Source: Furfurilactobacillus entadae (lineage in GTDB: Bacteria > Bacillota > Bacilli > Lactobacillales > Lactobacillaceae). Taken from it: 60,155 nucleotides of DNA. A program made the position numbers and the translations under genes. The notes beneath the pieces are model-generated. The model had not been told where the DNA came from. It searched no databases and was given only the letters and a program-made list of their open reading frames with translations. This document shows positions 34,962 to 44,644 of this stretch, one piece after another. The stretch's first letter is position 1; every line of letters begins with the position of its first letter. Where the stretch lies: the NCBI RefSeq assembly GCF_045862745.1, contig NZ_BQXN01000013.1, positions 1 to 60,155 of the forward strand, in the 5' to 3' direction.

Positions 34962-36137
34962 TTAAAACTTTTCCCACGGCGCCGCTGCGTTAGCAAACGT
35001 TTCCTCGGGTGTCGCTTCCGTTGAGATCCCGGCAATTGGTTTAAAGACCGCATTCAGGAAGTCCCACAGAGGAGCAGGTACGTTTAAATCATCAATGTCA
35101 TTCGGTGAAATGACATACCGAATGGTGTCCTCATCATCAGCAATGACTTTTTGAACCCACTTCGGTTCACGGATCAACTCACGACCAATTGCCGCAAAAT
35201 CAACACCTGCGTCCATCACCTTTTCAGCGTCAGCGGGCGTCTCAATCCCACCAACACCAATCAGCGGTAACCGGTCACCAAGCACCTGCTTGATCTGTGG
35301 GAGGATCGAGGCTGTCGCTTCTTGATCATTCAACGATGTCCGCCACACGTTTCCCATTGAAACGTGTAAATAATCCAACGTTGAATCAGCTAATTTATCA
35401 ACAAAAGTAAGGGTATCCGCCAACCGAATTCCTGGTGTCTCCACTTCTTCTGGACTAATCCGGTACCCAACAATAAAGTCATCGGCCGCATATTGACCGG
35501 CTGCCTCACGAACCTGATCAATGACCGCAAGTGGAAAACGCATCCGGTTTTCGACACTTCCCCCCCATTGATCCGTCCGCTGGTTGGAGTTTGGTGAAAA
35601 GAATTGTTGAATCAAATAGGTGTTGGCCCCGTGAATCTCAACCCCATCAAAGCCCGCTTGTGCTGCGCGCCGAGCAGCTTCACCAAAGGCCTTAATTTCA
35701 GCCAGCACTTCAGCGCTCGTTAATTCGCGCGGTGTTTCTAAACCAGGCCGTTCAGCACGAATTGCAGAAGCACTAACCGGCTGTTCACCCTTCAAAATCT
35801 TTGACGAAGTCATCCGACCGGCATCAAAAATCTGAAGAATGGCTTTTGTCCCGTTAGATTTCATGACCTGGGCTAGCTTTGATAATCCCGGGATCATTCG
35901 ATCGCTTGCAGCACTAAGGTTCCCCTCAAAGCCCTTTCCTAACGGTGTAACATTTGCGCAGGCAGTGATTTCCATTCCAACCCCGCCAGAACGCATGCCG
36001 TAATAATCAAGTTGATCCTTGGTAATTGCACCAGATTCATACGCACTCATTTCGGTCATGGGCGCCATCACGATCCGGTTTTTAATCACAATCCCATTAG
36101 CCAACGTTAGTGGTTGAAGAAATTTATAGTTTGTCAT
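34962..36137 (-). CDS. NADH-dependent flavin oxidoreductase (old yellow enzyme family)
   Basis: This 391-residue TIM-barrel protein has the old-yellow-enzyme features: LTLANGIVIKNRIVMAPMTE at the N-terminus, AAQAGFDGVEIHGANTYL with the substrate-binding His/Asn pair, FFSPNSNQRTDQWGGSVENR, and GVGGIETPADAE with FAAIGRELI for phosphate binding of FMN. It should reduce activated alkenes; no 4Fe-4S domain is present. It lies 16 bp after addA, so it shares the addB-addA message. AAAGGAGACG precedes the ATG. Confidence 0.92.
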   Translation of the reverse strand: MTNYKFLQPLTLANGIVIKNRIVMAPMTEMSAYESGAITKDQLDYYGMRSGGVGMEITACANVTPLGKGFEGNLSAASDRMIPGLSKLAQVMKSNGTKAILQIFDAGRMTSSKILKGEQPVSASAIRAERPGLETPRELTSAEVLAEIKAFGEAARRAAQAGFDGVEIHGANTYLIQQFFSPNSNQRTDQWGGSVENRMRFPLAVIDQVREAAGQYAADDFIVGYRISPEEVETPGIRLADTLTFVDKLADSTLDYLHVSMGNVWRTSLNDQEATASILPQIKQVLGDRLPLIGVGGIETPADAEKVMDAGVDFAAIGRELIREPKWVQKVIADDEDTIRYVISPNDIDDLNVPAPLWDFLNAVFKPIAGISTEATPEETFANAAAPWEKF

Positions 36138-36153
36138 GTTTCCATCGTCTCCT

Positions 36154-39100
36154 TTAGTTCACTTCAATGGCACGCCCAGCACTCAGCGAAAACAGCACTT
36201 TATGGGCGACGGGGAGCCCCGTCATGCTTGTTAAGGCCGCCCCATATAGATTTAACTGGCCACGATACCGCGTGACTAACGCAGCCAAGCCGGCATCCAC
36301 AGCCTGCGGATTCACATGATCCGTTTTGTAGTCAAACACGGTTATTTCACCATTTTCAATAAAGTAGCCGTCAATAATTCCGTGGACAAGGATCTGTTCC
36401 GCTTGTGTTGGATCAGCCGGTTCATTGATGCCCTGATACAGCTCATACGCGGGCATTAATAATGAAAAGGCGGCTTCACGGTTCACATCATGCCCGTGGG
36501 CCACAATTTGCTGGCCAAGTTTACTATCGAAGAATGCCTTCAGTTGGTCCATGTTAATCGCTAACGCCACGGCATCATTCATCACATGATCTGCGACCAG
36601 CTGATCAATTTGTGCTTGCAACGCCGCTGCCGTGGGCTGACCGTTAGTCAAATCAATGCTCTGCAAAACTAGGTGGGTGGCCGTTCCAATCTCGGTCGCC
36701 TTGGGTGCCGTGACCGTCTGCATAAACTGTGGCGTTCGTAAATCCGTTGTTAGCAGCCGTGATTTTGCCTTCGTTTGTTCATCAAGATCGAGGAAACCAA
36801 ACTGGTTTTGATCCGGTTCTTCAAACAACCGTTTTAATTCTGACACAGACTGATACGCCGTTGTCTCTGTTGCCGCGTGGTTTGCATACTTAAACGCCAA
36901 AACTTGCTCCAACGCGTCAACATCAAGTGACCCGCCGAGGCTTTGACTTGCTGCCGTCCGTAACGTTTCAAGGTGATTTGTCGCTTCATCATCCGTTTCT
37001 GCTAACACGCCGGATGCTTCTAAGGCCGCCCGGGTCTGGAACACTAACTCAAAGCTGTTCAACCGCTCCGTTAGTTCTGAGGCCCCGGGTAACGGCACCA
37101 CCAAATGGCTAATGCCTAGTTGGTCAGCAATGTGCGGTACCCGAACCAGCGTCATCCCCAGCCAATCCATAAACGTTTTCCCCTCTGCACGTAACGCCGT
37201 GTTTATGGTTAACCGGTTACTGTTTGCCGCCTTTTGCCATTGTTGCGTCAACGCTGCCTGATCTTTATACGTTCCAACAATGAAAAGTCGTTGTTGTGCC
37301 CGGGTCAACGCCACGTATAACACCCGCATCTCTTCTGACAACGTCTTTTTCAGCGATGCGCTCGCGACGATTTTCTTCTGTAACGTATCGATCTTGACGT
37401 GGCGTGTTTGGTCAAGCCACGTAATCCCGATTCCTAGATGGTCATCCAAAATCACTGCACTTCGCTGGTCTGATAAGTTAAAACCGTGTGAGGCGTCCAT
37501 GACAAAGACCACCGGAAATTCCAACCCTTTACTCCCGTGAATCGTCATCACTGACACCGCGTTTTCAGTGGTCGTTTCGGTAACCTCAGCCAGGTCCTTG
37601 TCGTGCTTTTGCATTTCGGTAATGAAGTGAACAAATTGGAATAACCCTTTAAAACTGCTGTTTTCATAATCAGCAGCCCGTGCATAAAGGGCGTGCAGGT
37701 TATTCACACGTTGTTGGCCGCTTGGCATCCCCGCCACGTAATCCAGAAACCCGGTTTCCTGATAGATCGTCCAAATCAACGTCACCAACTGATTTTGCCG
37801 GGCAATGTCACGAAACAGCTCTAGCTGGCCGAGGAAGTGACGCACTCGTTCATGGATCCTCATCCCAAAATCACCAATTTGTTCGGGTTGATTAACCACC
37901 CGCTCTTCAAAATCAAGCAACGCCTGAAAGTAGTCGCTCGTTTTATTTTGAATCCGTAAATAGGCCAGTTCGTTTTCTTTCAACCCAACAATTGGTGATC
38001 GCAGCACCGCCGCTAACGGAATGTCCTGGTACGGGTTATCAATCAACCGCAGGAGCGCCATCATGATCTGAATTTCTGTCGTTTGGAAATAATTAGCGGT
38101 ATCGCGAACCTGAAGTGGCACGCCCAACTTTGTAAACTGCTCCTGAAGCAACAGGTTATTACTACGGGTTGGCACCAGTAACGCCACGTCACCATAGGTC
38201 ATGTCCCGATCCATGCCGGCCCGACGATCGAAAATCTGCTCGTGGTTTTCAACCATGTCTCGAATTTTGCTAGCGACCATGACGATTTGGCCTTCCGCCC
38301 GATCTGTAATCGCAAGATCCGTCGTCACCGTCTCGTCATCGTCGTCCGTCAGCGGCGTCTCCTCGCCACTTTCGTAAATCATCACCTGGGTCTTTGGCAC
38401 ATTATCTTCGGGGTAATCTTTAGGCCCATACTGTAGTTCAGCGTCCCCCGCGTAATTCATTTCTCCCAACCGTTCATCCATTAATTGCGTGAAAATCAGG
38501 TTTGTAAACGCATCGACGTTTTTCATGGACCGAAAATTATCGGCCAAGATGATCCGTTCACCCGCTTCTGAAGGCGTCGTGGCAAACGTATTGTATTTGT
38601 GAAGAAACAGCGTGGGGTCGGCCAACCGGAAGCGATAGATCGACTGTTTCATATCACCAACCATGAACATATTTCCTGGATCATGGCGCGCTGCTGACTG
38701 TAAAATTTGTTCCTGAAGCTCATTAATATCCTGATATTCATCCACCAGAACTTCATGATACTTTGCCGTAATGGCCTCATGAACACCAGGATCCTGCAAA
38801 ATTTGGTAGGCAAAGTGCTCCAAGTCACCAAAGTCCACAAGGTGGCGCTGTCGTTTTGCAGCGGCGAACGCCGTCATAAATTGTTTTGTCACCGTCGCTA
38901 ACCGCGTCACCAACGTTTGCGCATGGGCGTTTACGTTCAGGACATCGGCCTCACTTAGCGTAAAGTACCGGTCAATCAGGCCATCCAGCCGTTTCTTTAA
39001 CCCCGCTCGTAATGACTTCAGTTCTTCGTTCAACCGTTTGTCATCGTCCTCTAGCTTCCGCAAGCCAGGCGCCCGGCCTAACTCAACATCGGCTAAGTGT

Positions 39101-39972
39101 GTTCGCACCTGATTCCAATCGGCCGTCTCAAGCTGCGTTGGCAAGGCCGCAAACTGCGCTTGTAAGCCGTCCAGCACCGGCTGCCACTTTTTCTGATACT
39201 CATCCGTTGAAAAACCAGCACTCAAATTAACGGCAGTTTGAACATCACTTTGGCACTGGCGAACTGTATCCATAACATCCGGGACCACTGCCGTTTGAAC
39301 CAGGTCGCTTTGCCATAACTGTGTGGCCGGTAACCGGTATTGATCCGGTAACGCCGTCAACCATGCCTCTGGATCCGCCTTAGCCGTGGCGAACGTCGCT
39401 AAGCGAAAGACCAAATCAGCTAAGCCCTGGTCATCCCGATCATTTGAGAAGTTCCGGGTCAATTCCGCAAACTGACCAGTGGGGTCATCCGCGTACAGCT
39501 GTTCACGAAGGTCACCCCAAACATCTTCCTTCAGGAGTTGTGCTTCCGTTTCATCTGCTAACTGTCGAAAAACTGGGTCCAGCTTGATGACGTAGTAATA
39601 CTTTTGAACCAGCCGCAAACAAAAGGCATCCAGCGTACTGATATCGGCACTCGCCAATAGATTCAGCTGGTGCATCAACTGCCGTCTGCGGGCAGCGCTG
39701 GCGTCATCACTCCCCGTTGTTTCGTTGATGGTCGTCCGGAGTGTCGTCTGAATCCGTTCCCGCATTTCTCTAGCAGCCGCATTCGTAAACGTCACCACCA
39801 GTAAATTGGTAATGTCCGTCTCGTTTTGCTCATCCAGGAGTTCAGAAATAACACGTTCCACTAAGACACGTGTCTTCCCAGACCCTGCCGAGGCAGAAAC
39901 GAGGACGTCATGACCACGATGATGAATGGCTGCATCCTGTGCTGGTGTGAACGCCAATTTAGTTGTCGCCAT
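36154..39972 (-). CDS. addA: ATP-dependent helicase/nuclease subunit A (AddA/RexA)
   Basis: This 1272-residue protein is a UvrD-type helicase fused to a RecB-type nuclease. Walker A is SASAGSGKT (26-34); the helicase motif VLVDEYQDINELQ, the SIYRFRLADPTLF motif, VSVMTIHGSKGLEFPVV and MRVLYVALTRAQQRLF follow in order. The nuclease residues are in VHGIIDGYFI, VFDYKTD and YRGQLNLYG at the C-terminus. With AddB it resects double-strand breaks and loads RecA. GAGGAGGAAAC precedes the ATG, which overlaps addB by 14 bp. Confidence 0.95.
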   Translation of the reverse strand: MATTKLAFTPAQDAAIHHRGHDVLVSASAGSGKTRVLVERVISELLDEQNETDITNLLVVTFTNAAAREMRERIQTTLRTTINETTGSDDASAARRRQLMHQLNLLASADISTLDAFCLRLVQKYYYVIKLDPVFRQLADETEAQLLKEDVWGDLREQLYADDPTGQFAELTRNFSNDRDDQGLADLVFRLATFATAKADPEAWLTALPDQYRLPATQLWQSDLVQTAVVPDVMDTVRQCQSDVQTAVNLSAGFSTDEYQKKWQPVLDGLQAQFAALPTQLETADWNQVRTHLADVELGRAPGLRKLEDDDKRLNEELKSLRAGLKKRLDGLIDRYFTLSEADVLNVNAHAQTLVTRLATVTKQFMTAFAAAKRQRHLVDFGDLEHFAYQILQDPGVHEAITAKYHEVLVDEYQDINELQEQILQSAARHDPGNMFMVGDMKQSIYRFRLADPTLFLHKYNTFATTPSEAGERIILADNFRSMKNVDAFTNLIFTQLMDERLGEMNYAGDAELQYGPKDYPEDNVPKTQVMIYESGEETPLTDDDDETVTTDLAITDRAEGQIVMVASKIRDMVENHEQIFDRRAGMDRDMTYGDVALLVPTRSNNLLLQEQFTKLGVPLQVRDTANYFQTTEIQIMMALLRLIDNPYQDIPLAAVLRSPIVGLKENELAYLRIQNKTSDYFQALLDFEERVVNQPEQIGDFGMRIHERVRHFLGQLELFRDIARQNQLVTLIWTIYQETGFLDYVAGMPSGQQRVNNLHALYARAADYENSSFKGLFQFVHFITEMQKHDKDLAEVTETTTENAVSVMTIHGSKGLEFPVVFVMDASHGFNLSDQRSAVILDDHLGIGITWLDQTRHVKIDTLQKKIVASASLKKTLSEEMRVLYVALTRAQQRLFIVGTYKDQAALTQQWQKAANSNRLTINTALRAEGKTFMDWLGMTLVRVPHIADQLGISHLVVPLPGASELTERLNSFELVFQTRAALEASGVLAETDDEATNHLETLRTAASQSLGGSLDVDALEQVLAFKYANHAATETTAYQSVSELKRLFEEPDQNQFGFLDLDEQTKAKSRLLTTDLRTPQFMQTVTAPKATEIGTATHLVLQSIDLTNGQPTAAALQAQIDQLVADHVMNDAVALAINMDQLKAFFDSKLGQQIVAHGHDVNREAAFSLLMPAYELYQGINEPADPTQAEQILVHGIIDGYFIENGEITVFDYKTDHVNPQAVDAGLAALVTRYRGQLNLYGAALTSMTGLPVAHKVLFSLSAGRAIEVN

Positions 39973-42900
39973 GTGTTTCCTCCTCTACATCCGCCACTTC
40001 AGGTGCCACGCGCTTCAACACTTCCGCTGGGCTTAATTTATCCAAAACGTGGTACCGATTTTCTGGTAACATCGCGTCAAATCGCATCACAGACGTGTAC
40101 GGTGAGTACTGCAACCCCGTTTGCTTCCGCGCATCTTGAAACGGATTCAGTTTATCCGCCCCGGCAAAAATCTGGTTCCCGGCGTTTTTAATTAACGTCT
40201 CTTCATAGGCCAGCAAATTAGCCAAATCCGTGGGTTTAATCACTGATTTCGCCGTCGCAGAGAGCGTCAGATCCTTTTTCAAGGCCACGGGATAAATCTT
40301 CGACGTTCCCCCCTCACTAATAGCTTCATCAAGACTTGTGAGTAACGTTGGGTCCGCCACCAGCACACCCTGATATTTATGCGAAGCTAACAGGGCATTA
40401 TTGATCACATCCGCGTTTTCAAGGTCTAACAATTTCCCCTTATTTAGCTGATTAAGTGAGACGCCCGCACTCTGAATGTGGAGGTATAAGGCCCCCGCCA
40501 GTTCATTTAGCTGACTTGGACTCACTGCATCCGCATCCTGACGAAGTGCGTCGAGGTAGGTCAACATTTGCATCGATAAACCGTAATAGGCCTGTTCAAA
40601 GTCAAACGTTCGCCGGCCAGATTTGTAATCCACAACGCTCAGATATTCCCGGTTGTCCACGTTCATTCCATCAACCCGGTCAATTTTTCCACGAACGTTG
40701 ATCTTTCGACCACCCGCTAATTTAAATGATAAGGCGGGAAGCCCTTGATCCGCACCAACGTGACCAAACAGCACTTCGGTGGCTAACGTCCGCATCGGCG
40801 TTTGCCGTTGCTGTTGACCGATAATAGCCACCATTCGTTTGATTGTTTCAATCAACTGGTCCCGTACATAGCCCATTCGGTGTGAACTACCTAAAATAAC
40901 AAACTGCGGTTGTGCATTAATGGTCGGCATCACTTCATCAATTAAATCATTCAACGCTGCGTCGTTTAACGCACTGAGTTCCACCCCACGACTAACCACC
41001 AGTTTCATCAGCTGATCTAGGGCCATATGGAAGTATTCCCCCGTGCCCGCTGAGGATAATTCAAATTCATCACGTTCGGCCAAACGCAGGCCAAACTTCA
41101 AAAAGTATTCATACTGATTGCGGTAAAAGGTCTCTAATTGTGAAATCGAGGTGTTTAATTGTTCGCCATATAACCCACTTACAATATCCGGCCGGAGTGG
41201 TTCTGGCACATTGCGGTAGTCCAACCCGCCCAACAGCTGATCTGTTAACCGGTTCATTGATGACTGTTTCAGCCACCGATAAATGAACACCCATAGTCGC
41301 GGAACCGGTGCTTTTTCTGCCTTTGCTTGATAACCAATTTTAACTAAATTTGTTAGGGTAAACCGCGGTGACCCAATAAACGGTTGTAACGCTCCAGGTT
41401 GCTCTGCCGCCAATGTTGGCGTGGTTTGATAATCAATCACCGTTAGGCCAAAGTGAGCCACAATACTGGTCACATAGCGTGATGGTTGGAGACCTGTTTC
41501 ACCGTCCCCCCCTTGTGGATAGGACAACACGAGTTGCTCGGTCCCCGTCAAAAAGCCCATGTAATTTACATACGGGTCAAAGGTCATCTGGGTACTCGCA
41601 TTTTGTGAAATAAACTGATCCGCTGCTAACCGTGGCGTCAAACGATCCCGATCACCATCCGTTAGAATCGTACTTTCGCGGACTTGATCTGGCATCACAT
41701 CATCCGTTGCCCCCATTAAAAAGACAACTTTATAATCTGCGAGTTGAATAATTCCCGTTTCAGAGATAATGACCTGATCCAACGTTGCCGGAATTTGGGT
41801 GTAATTCACCCCTTCGAAACCGTTCAGTAATAGCATCCCGAATTCACTCACGTCAAACCCATCAGCAGTCCCAAGTAGGGCCACGTACTCATCAAGGATC
41901 CCCGTGAATGTATTCCACGCCTGCACGTTACGTGTTGCTCGGGCAAGGTCACCACGTTCCGTGGCCGTGGTCCGCCATGCATTTAAACGGTCAATCACCC
42001 CTGTTGTTAGGAGAAACTCGTACAAAATCTTCGCGGCGTCTTTTCCGTTACCAGCCTGTTCAAGTTGCTTGAAAAACGTAGGTAGGATGCTACCAACGTA
42101 ATGATGGATAACGTTTAGCTGCCGTTGGACCTCCGCGTCTGCGTCCGTTAGCGTCTCTTCATCAACATTACGCATGCGCCAGTACATCCAATCAGCGGTT
42201 TCCACCCACCGGTGGCCTTCAATCCCCGTCTTTAACACCCAGTTTTCCGTCAGTGCTAACGCCTGCCGAAATGCCGCAATGGTCATTGGCGTTTCATCAA
42301 TCGTTGGGATCAATAATTCCGTTTTCAACAGGCGCATCACGTCTTGATAACGATAATAATGCGCCCGAACATCAAAGAGTGCGCCAATCAATTCAATCAA
42401 CGGATGTTTATCCATCGGTTTATCTGAGTCATCAAAGTACGGAACTTCCATTTGATCAAAGACTGGGCCCACCATGTTTTCATATGGTGCCAAGTGTCGA
42501 CTCAGCACCAAGAAATCACGGTAATGATACCGCTCAGGTTGCTCTGCCACCAACGTTCGAATTTGCCGGGCAACTTGATTAAGTTCATCTAAGCGCGTTG
42601 GCGCCGTAAACACCTGCAACTGGCCTGGTTGCGCACTTTTAACCGGTGGAACACGTTTGGCAGGTTGACTCGCCACCCAATAGTCATCAAGCTGGGCTAA
42701 CGTCTCACTAACACGGACACTGCTACTGTTAATGGCAGCGAGCACTTCAACGTGATTTTCATGCGCTAACTGACTTAATTTAAGATACGTATTTGCCGGT
42801 TCATAAAACAAGTCGCCTAATTCTGGCTGTTTTGTTGGCACTTGATTCAACACTAATGAAACGGTGACACTCGCCGCTTTAACCATCATTGTCGTTATTA

Positions 42901-43567
42901 ATGCTTGTTCCTGTGCCGAAAAACCGGTAAAGCCGTCAATATAAAAATGGGCATGTTCTAAACTCGAACCACTACCAAAGAAATCGGTTAACTGGTTAAC
43001 CAAGTCTGCCTGATCGACATAATCGCCTAATGATTCGGTGTACGCTTGATACACGATTGCTAAATCATGGAGTTTTCCACCCAGATCTGCTTGGTCTGCA
43101 ACATCAAGTGTCCCGGCGATTCTTTGTAAGTCTGCGGCGCTCACCTGACCAACCTTCAGCTCCGCAAATTGCCGGACTAATTGATTGATGAAGCCCGTTT
43201 GGTTCAGCTCACCCGCAAACAGGGTCAATTCTGTTTGGTGCATGGCAATAATGTGGTACAGCAGCATGCTTAAGCCTGCATTTGATAGCCGGGGCCGTTG
43301 GTAACTTGGCGTATTTTTCATGAAGTACCACGCCAACCGGCTGAACGAAAAGACCTGTAGCTGCCCGTTGGCAAAAACCGGTGTCGTTTGACCACTGATG
43401 GCTTTTAACGCGCTTAATGCGTCCACTTCCGCATTAAACTTAATGTGATTCGGCACAATGATGAAGTATTGGTCATTTGGATGCTTTTGCATCGATGCCC
43501 ACATGTCGTTCATCATGGCCTGGCGGTGATCCATCTTTGCCTGTCCCAAAATAAAGTTTAGTGTCAA
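39959..43567 (-). CDS. addB: ATP-dependent nuclease subunit B (AddB/RexB)
   Basis: This 1202-residue protein has the AddB/RexB layout, a degenerate N-terminal helicase fold and a C-terminal RecB-like nuclease (VVDYKSGRRTFDF, then SMQMLTYLDAL). I place the start at TTG 43567, because GAAGGGAG precedes it and the protein then begins MTLNFILG as in relatives; the longer frame to 43627 has no site. The N-terminal Walker A of Bacillus AddB is not conserved (GQAKMDH). The protein contains no cysteine at all, so the Fe-S cluster of Bacillus AddB is missing, as in the RexB form of Lactobacillales. Confidence 0.93.
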   Translation of the reverse strand: MTLNFILGQAKMDHRQAMMNDMWASMQKHPNDQYFIIVPNHIKFNAEVDALSALKAISGQTTPVFANGQLQVFSFSRLAWYFMKNTPSYQRPRLSNAGLSMLLYHIIAMHQTELTLFAGELNQTGFINQLVRQFAELKVGQVSAADLQRIAGTLDVADQADLGGKLHDLAIVYQAYTESLGDYVDQADLVNQLTDFFGSGSSLEHAHFYIDGFTGFSAQEQALITTMMVKAASVTVSLVLNQVPTKQPELGDLFYEPANTYLKLSQLAHENHVEVLAAINSSSVRVSETLAQLDDYWVASQPAKRVPPVKSAQPGQLQVFTAPTRLDELNQVARQIRTLVAEQPERYHYRDFLVLSRHLAPYENMVGPVFDQMEVPYFDDSDKPMDKHPLIELIGALFDVRAHYYRYQDVMRLLKTELLIPTIDETPMTIAAFRQALALTENWVLKTGIEGHRWVETADWMYWRMRNVDEETLTDADAEVQRQLNVIHHYVGSILPTFFKQLEQAGNGKDAAKILYEFLLTTGVIDRLNAWRTTATERGDLARATRNVQAWNTFTGILDEYVALLGTADGFDVSEFGMLLLNGFEGVNYTQIPATLDQVIISETGIIQLADYKVVFLMGATDDVMPDQVRESTILTDGDRDRLTPRLAADQFISQNASTQMTFDPYVNYMGFLTGTEQLVLSYPQGGDGETGLQPSRYVTSIVAHFGLTVIDYQTTPTLAAEQPGALQPFIGSPRFTLTNLVKIGYQAKAEKAPVPRLWVFIYRWLKQSSMNRLTDQLLGGLDYRNVPEPLRPDIVSGLYGEQLNTSISQLETFYRNQYEYFLKFGLRLAERDEFELSSAGTGEYFHMALDQLMKLVVSRGVELSALNDAALNDLIDEVMPTINAQPQFVILGSSHRMGYVRDQLIETIKRMVAIIGQQQRQTPMRTLATEVLFGHVGADQGLPALSFKLAGGRKINVRGKIDRVDGMNVDNREYLSVVDYKSGRRTFDFEQAYYGLSMQMLTYLDALRQDADAVSPSQLNELAGALYLHIQSAGVSLNQLNKGKLLDLENADVINNALLASHKYQGVLVADPTLLTSLDEAISEGGTSKIYPVALKKDLTLSATAKSVIKPTDLANLLAYEETLIKNAGNQIFAGADKLNPFQDARKQTGLQYSPYTSVMRFDAMLPENRYHVLDKLSPAEVLKRVAPEVADVEEETHGDN

Positions 43568-43703
43568 AACGAACTCCCTTCGTATTCCTGTTTCGCTTGC
43601 TAATGCCTTTATTTTACTCGAAAGCATGCCGAATCAACACCATCAAAACTTGGCGATATGAATTATTTTAGGCTAAATGGTAGCGCTTTCAAATGGCTTT
43701 TGC

Positions 43704-43709
43704 TATACT
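43704..43709 (+). promoter_or_regulatory. Extended -10 promoter of the ~450-nt RNA
   Basis: TGCTATACT (43701-43709) is an extended -10 element (TG-N-TATACT). No good -35 box is present 17 bp upstream (TAGCGC). Transcription would start near 43716. Confidence 0.6.
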
Positions 43710-43715
43710 CATAAG

Positions 43716-44165
43716 TGAGGAAGGAAGTTGGCCTTTAATGATCGAAAGCACAGTTCAGGCACATCACCTGAATGGCTGGCGCACTCGCGTCTATGGCTGA
43801 TTCTCATCGTGAAATGGTTTTGTTCTGATAAACATCGTCCGGGAGCGAACGTCCCATAATCAATTATGATGATTAGACGAATGGCCAATGAGTAATCACA
43901 AGACAGCGAAAAAATGATGGCCTTAGAAAGATTCCTTCCTAGGCACTGCAAGGTCAGTTGGATGAAGTTGTTCATCAGCTGGCAACAGGCGGGCGGCAAC
44001 CTAGAATCCGTCACAATTAAGCAACTCCGGAGTTGCACAGTTTAATAGCCGGTTGATCCGGCCACGGTTTGTGAGCAAGCCCCACCGTAACGAAAATGTT
44101 ACCGCTGGCTTTGCGATGACCGAATCGTCTAAAACGCCCATTCCATTAGGAATGGGCGTTTTTTG
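43716..44165 (+). ncRNA. Unidentified structured RNA, about 450 nt
   Basis: The region has an extended -10 promoter at its 5' end, a 12-bp terminator with T6 at its 3' end, no credible ORF, and dense pairing. Helices I can draw: a possible closing pair 43718-43726 with 43932-43940 (9 bp); hairpin 43754-43759/43767-43772; a three-way junction closed by 43833-43839/43876-43883 that encloses GGGA-TCCC (43841-43855) and CATAA-TTATG; an 11-bp stem at 43955-43981 with one bulge; a perfect 16-nt palindrome 44021-44036; hairpin 44048-44052/44058-44062; and GCAAGCC/GGCTTTGC (44075-44081/44107-44114) around TAAC-GTTA. RNase P (no GAGGAAAGUCC or ACAGAA motif), tmRNA, 6S RNA and T-box features are absent. 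I cannot name the class. Confidence 0.7.
44133..44165 (+). terminator. Terminator of the ~450-nt RNA
   Basis: AACGCCCATTCC (44133-44144) pairs with GGAATGGGCGTT (44149-44160) over an ATTA loop, followed by a T run. The T tract marks the + strand as the transcribed one. Confidence 0.92.
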
Positions 44166-44208
44166 TTGGGTCCTTATCGTGGTTGATTCAATTTTTCCAC
44201 GCATATTA

Positions 44209-44237
44209 CTTTGACACAAATAGTAATACGTGATACA
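44209..44237 (+). promoter_or_regulatory. Promoter of the PadR-HAAS operon
   Basis: TTGACA is a perfect -35 box (about 44210-44215), with TACATT 17 bp downstream as a fair -10. TAATACGTGATACATTGTA over the -10 region is an imperfect dyad and could be the autoregulatory PadR site. Confidence 0.6.
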
Positions 44238-44287
44238 TTGTACCCGTTCACAAAAACAACTAACGAAAAATCTAGGGAGGCTTACTC

Positions 44288-44644
44288 ATGACGCCCGAAA
44301 TTTCAAAGGAGATTATCCGTGGTCACACCACGACGATCATCCTCAACATTCTGAGTCAGGGTGACAGCTACGGTTATGAAATCGCAAAAGCCATTCGAAC
44401 ACTCAGTCACGACGCTTATGAATTAAACGAAGCAACATTGTACACCGCGTTTCGGCGGATGGAAAAAAATGGTGAAATTGAAAGTTACTGGGGCGATGAA
44501 ACCCAGGGTGGCCGGCGAAAGTACTACCGCCTGACCGAAGATGGGAACCTCACCCTTGCACAAAACGTTGCTAACTGGGCATTTGCTAAAAATGTCATTG
44601 ATGATTTGATTACAGGAAGGATCGATGAAAATGGACACAATTGA
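44288..44644 (+). CDS. PadR family transcriptional regulator
   Basis: This is a 118-residue PadR winged-helix protein: GHTTTIILNILSQGDSYGYEIAKAI (helix 1-2), ELNEATLYTAFRRMEKNG (recognition helix) and the wing GDETQGGRRKYYRLTEDG. Short PadR proteins beside HAAS-domain genes usually repress their own operon in response to membrane stress or drugs. CTAGGGAGGCTTACTC precedes the ATG. The stop lies inside the next gene (20-bp overlap), so both are translated together. Confidence 0.9.
   Translation: MTPEISKEIIRGHTTTIILNILSQGDSYGYEIAKAIRTLSHDAYELNEATLYTAFRRMEKNGEIESYWGDETQGGRRKYYRLTEDGNLTLAQNVANWAFAKNVIDDLITGRIDENGHN

Noticed and set aside
43568..43627. N-terminal extension of AddB
   Set aside because: GAAGGGAG precedes the TTG at 43567, and relatives begin with the MTLNFILG-like segment.
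43716..44165. RNase P RNA, tmRNA, 6S RNA or T-box as identity of the RNA
   Set aside because: The universal RNase P stretch GAGGAAAGUCC, the ACAGAA region, a tmRNA tRNA-like end, a single long 6S hairpin and the T-box sequence were all looked for and not found.
43709..44219. Two minus-strand frames of 109 and 72 codons across the RNA region
   Set aside because: Neither has a ribosome site, their sequences are low-complexity or unlike any protein, and the terminator and promoter point to the + strand.
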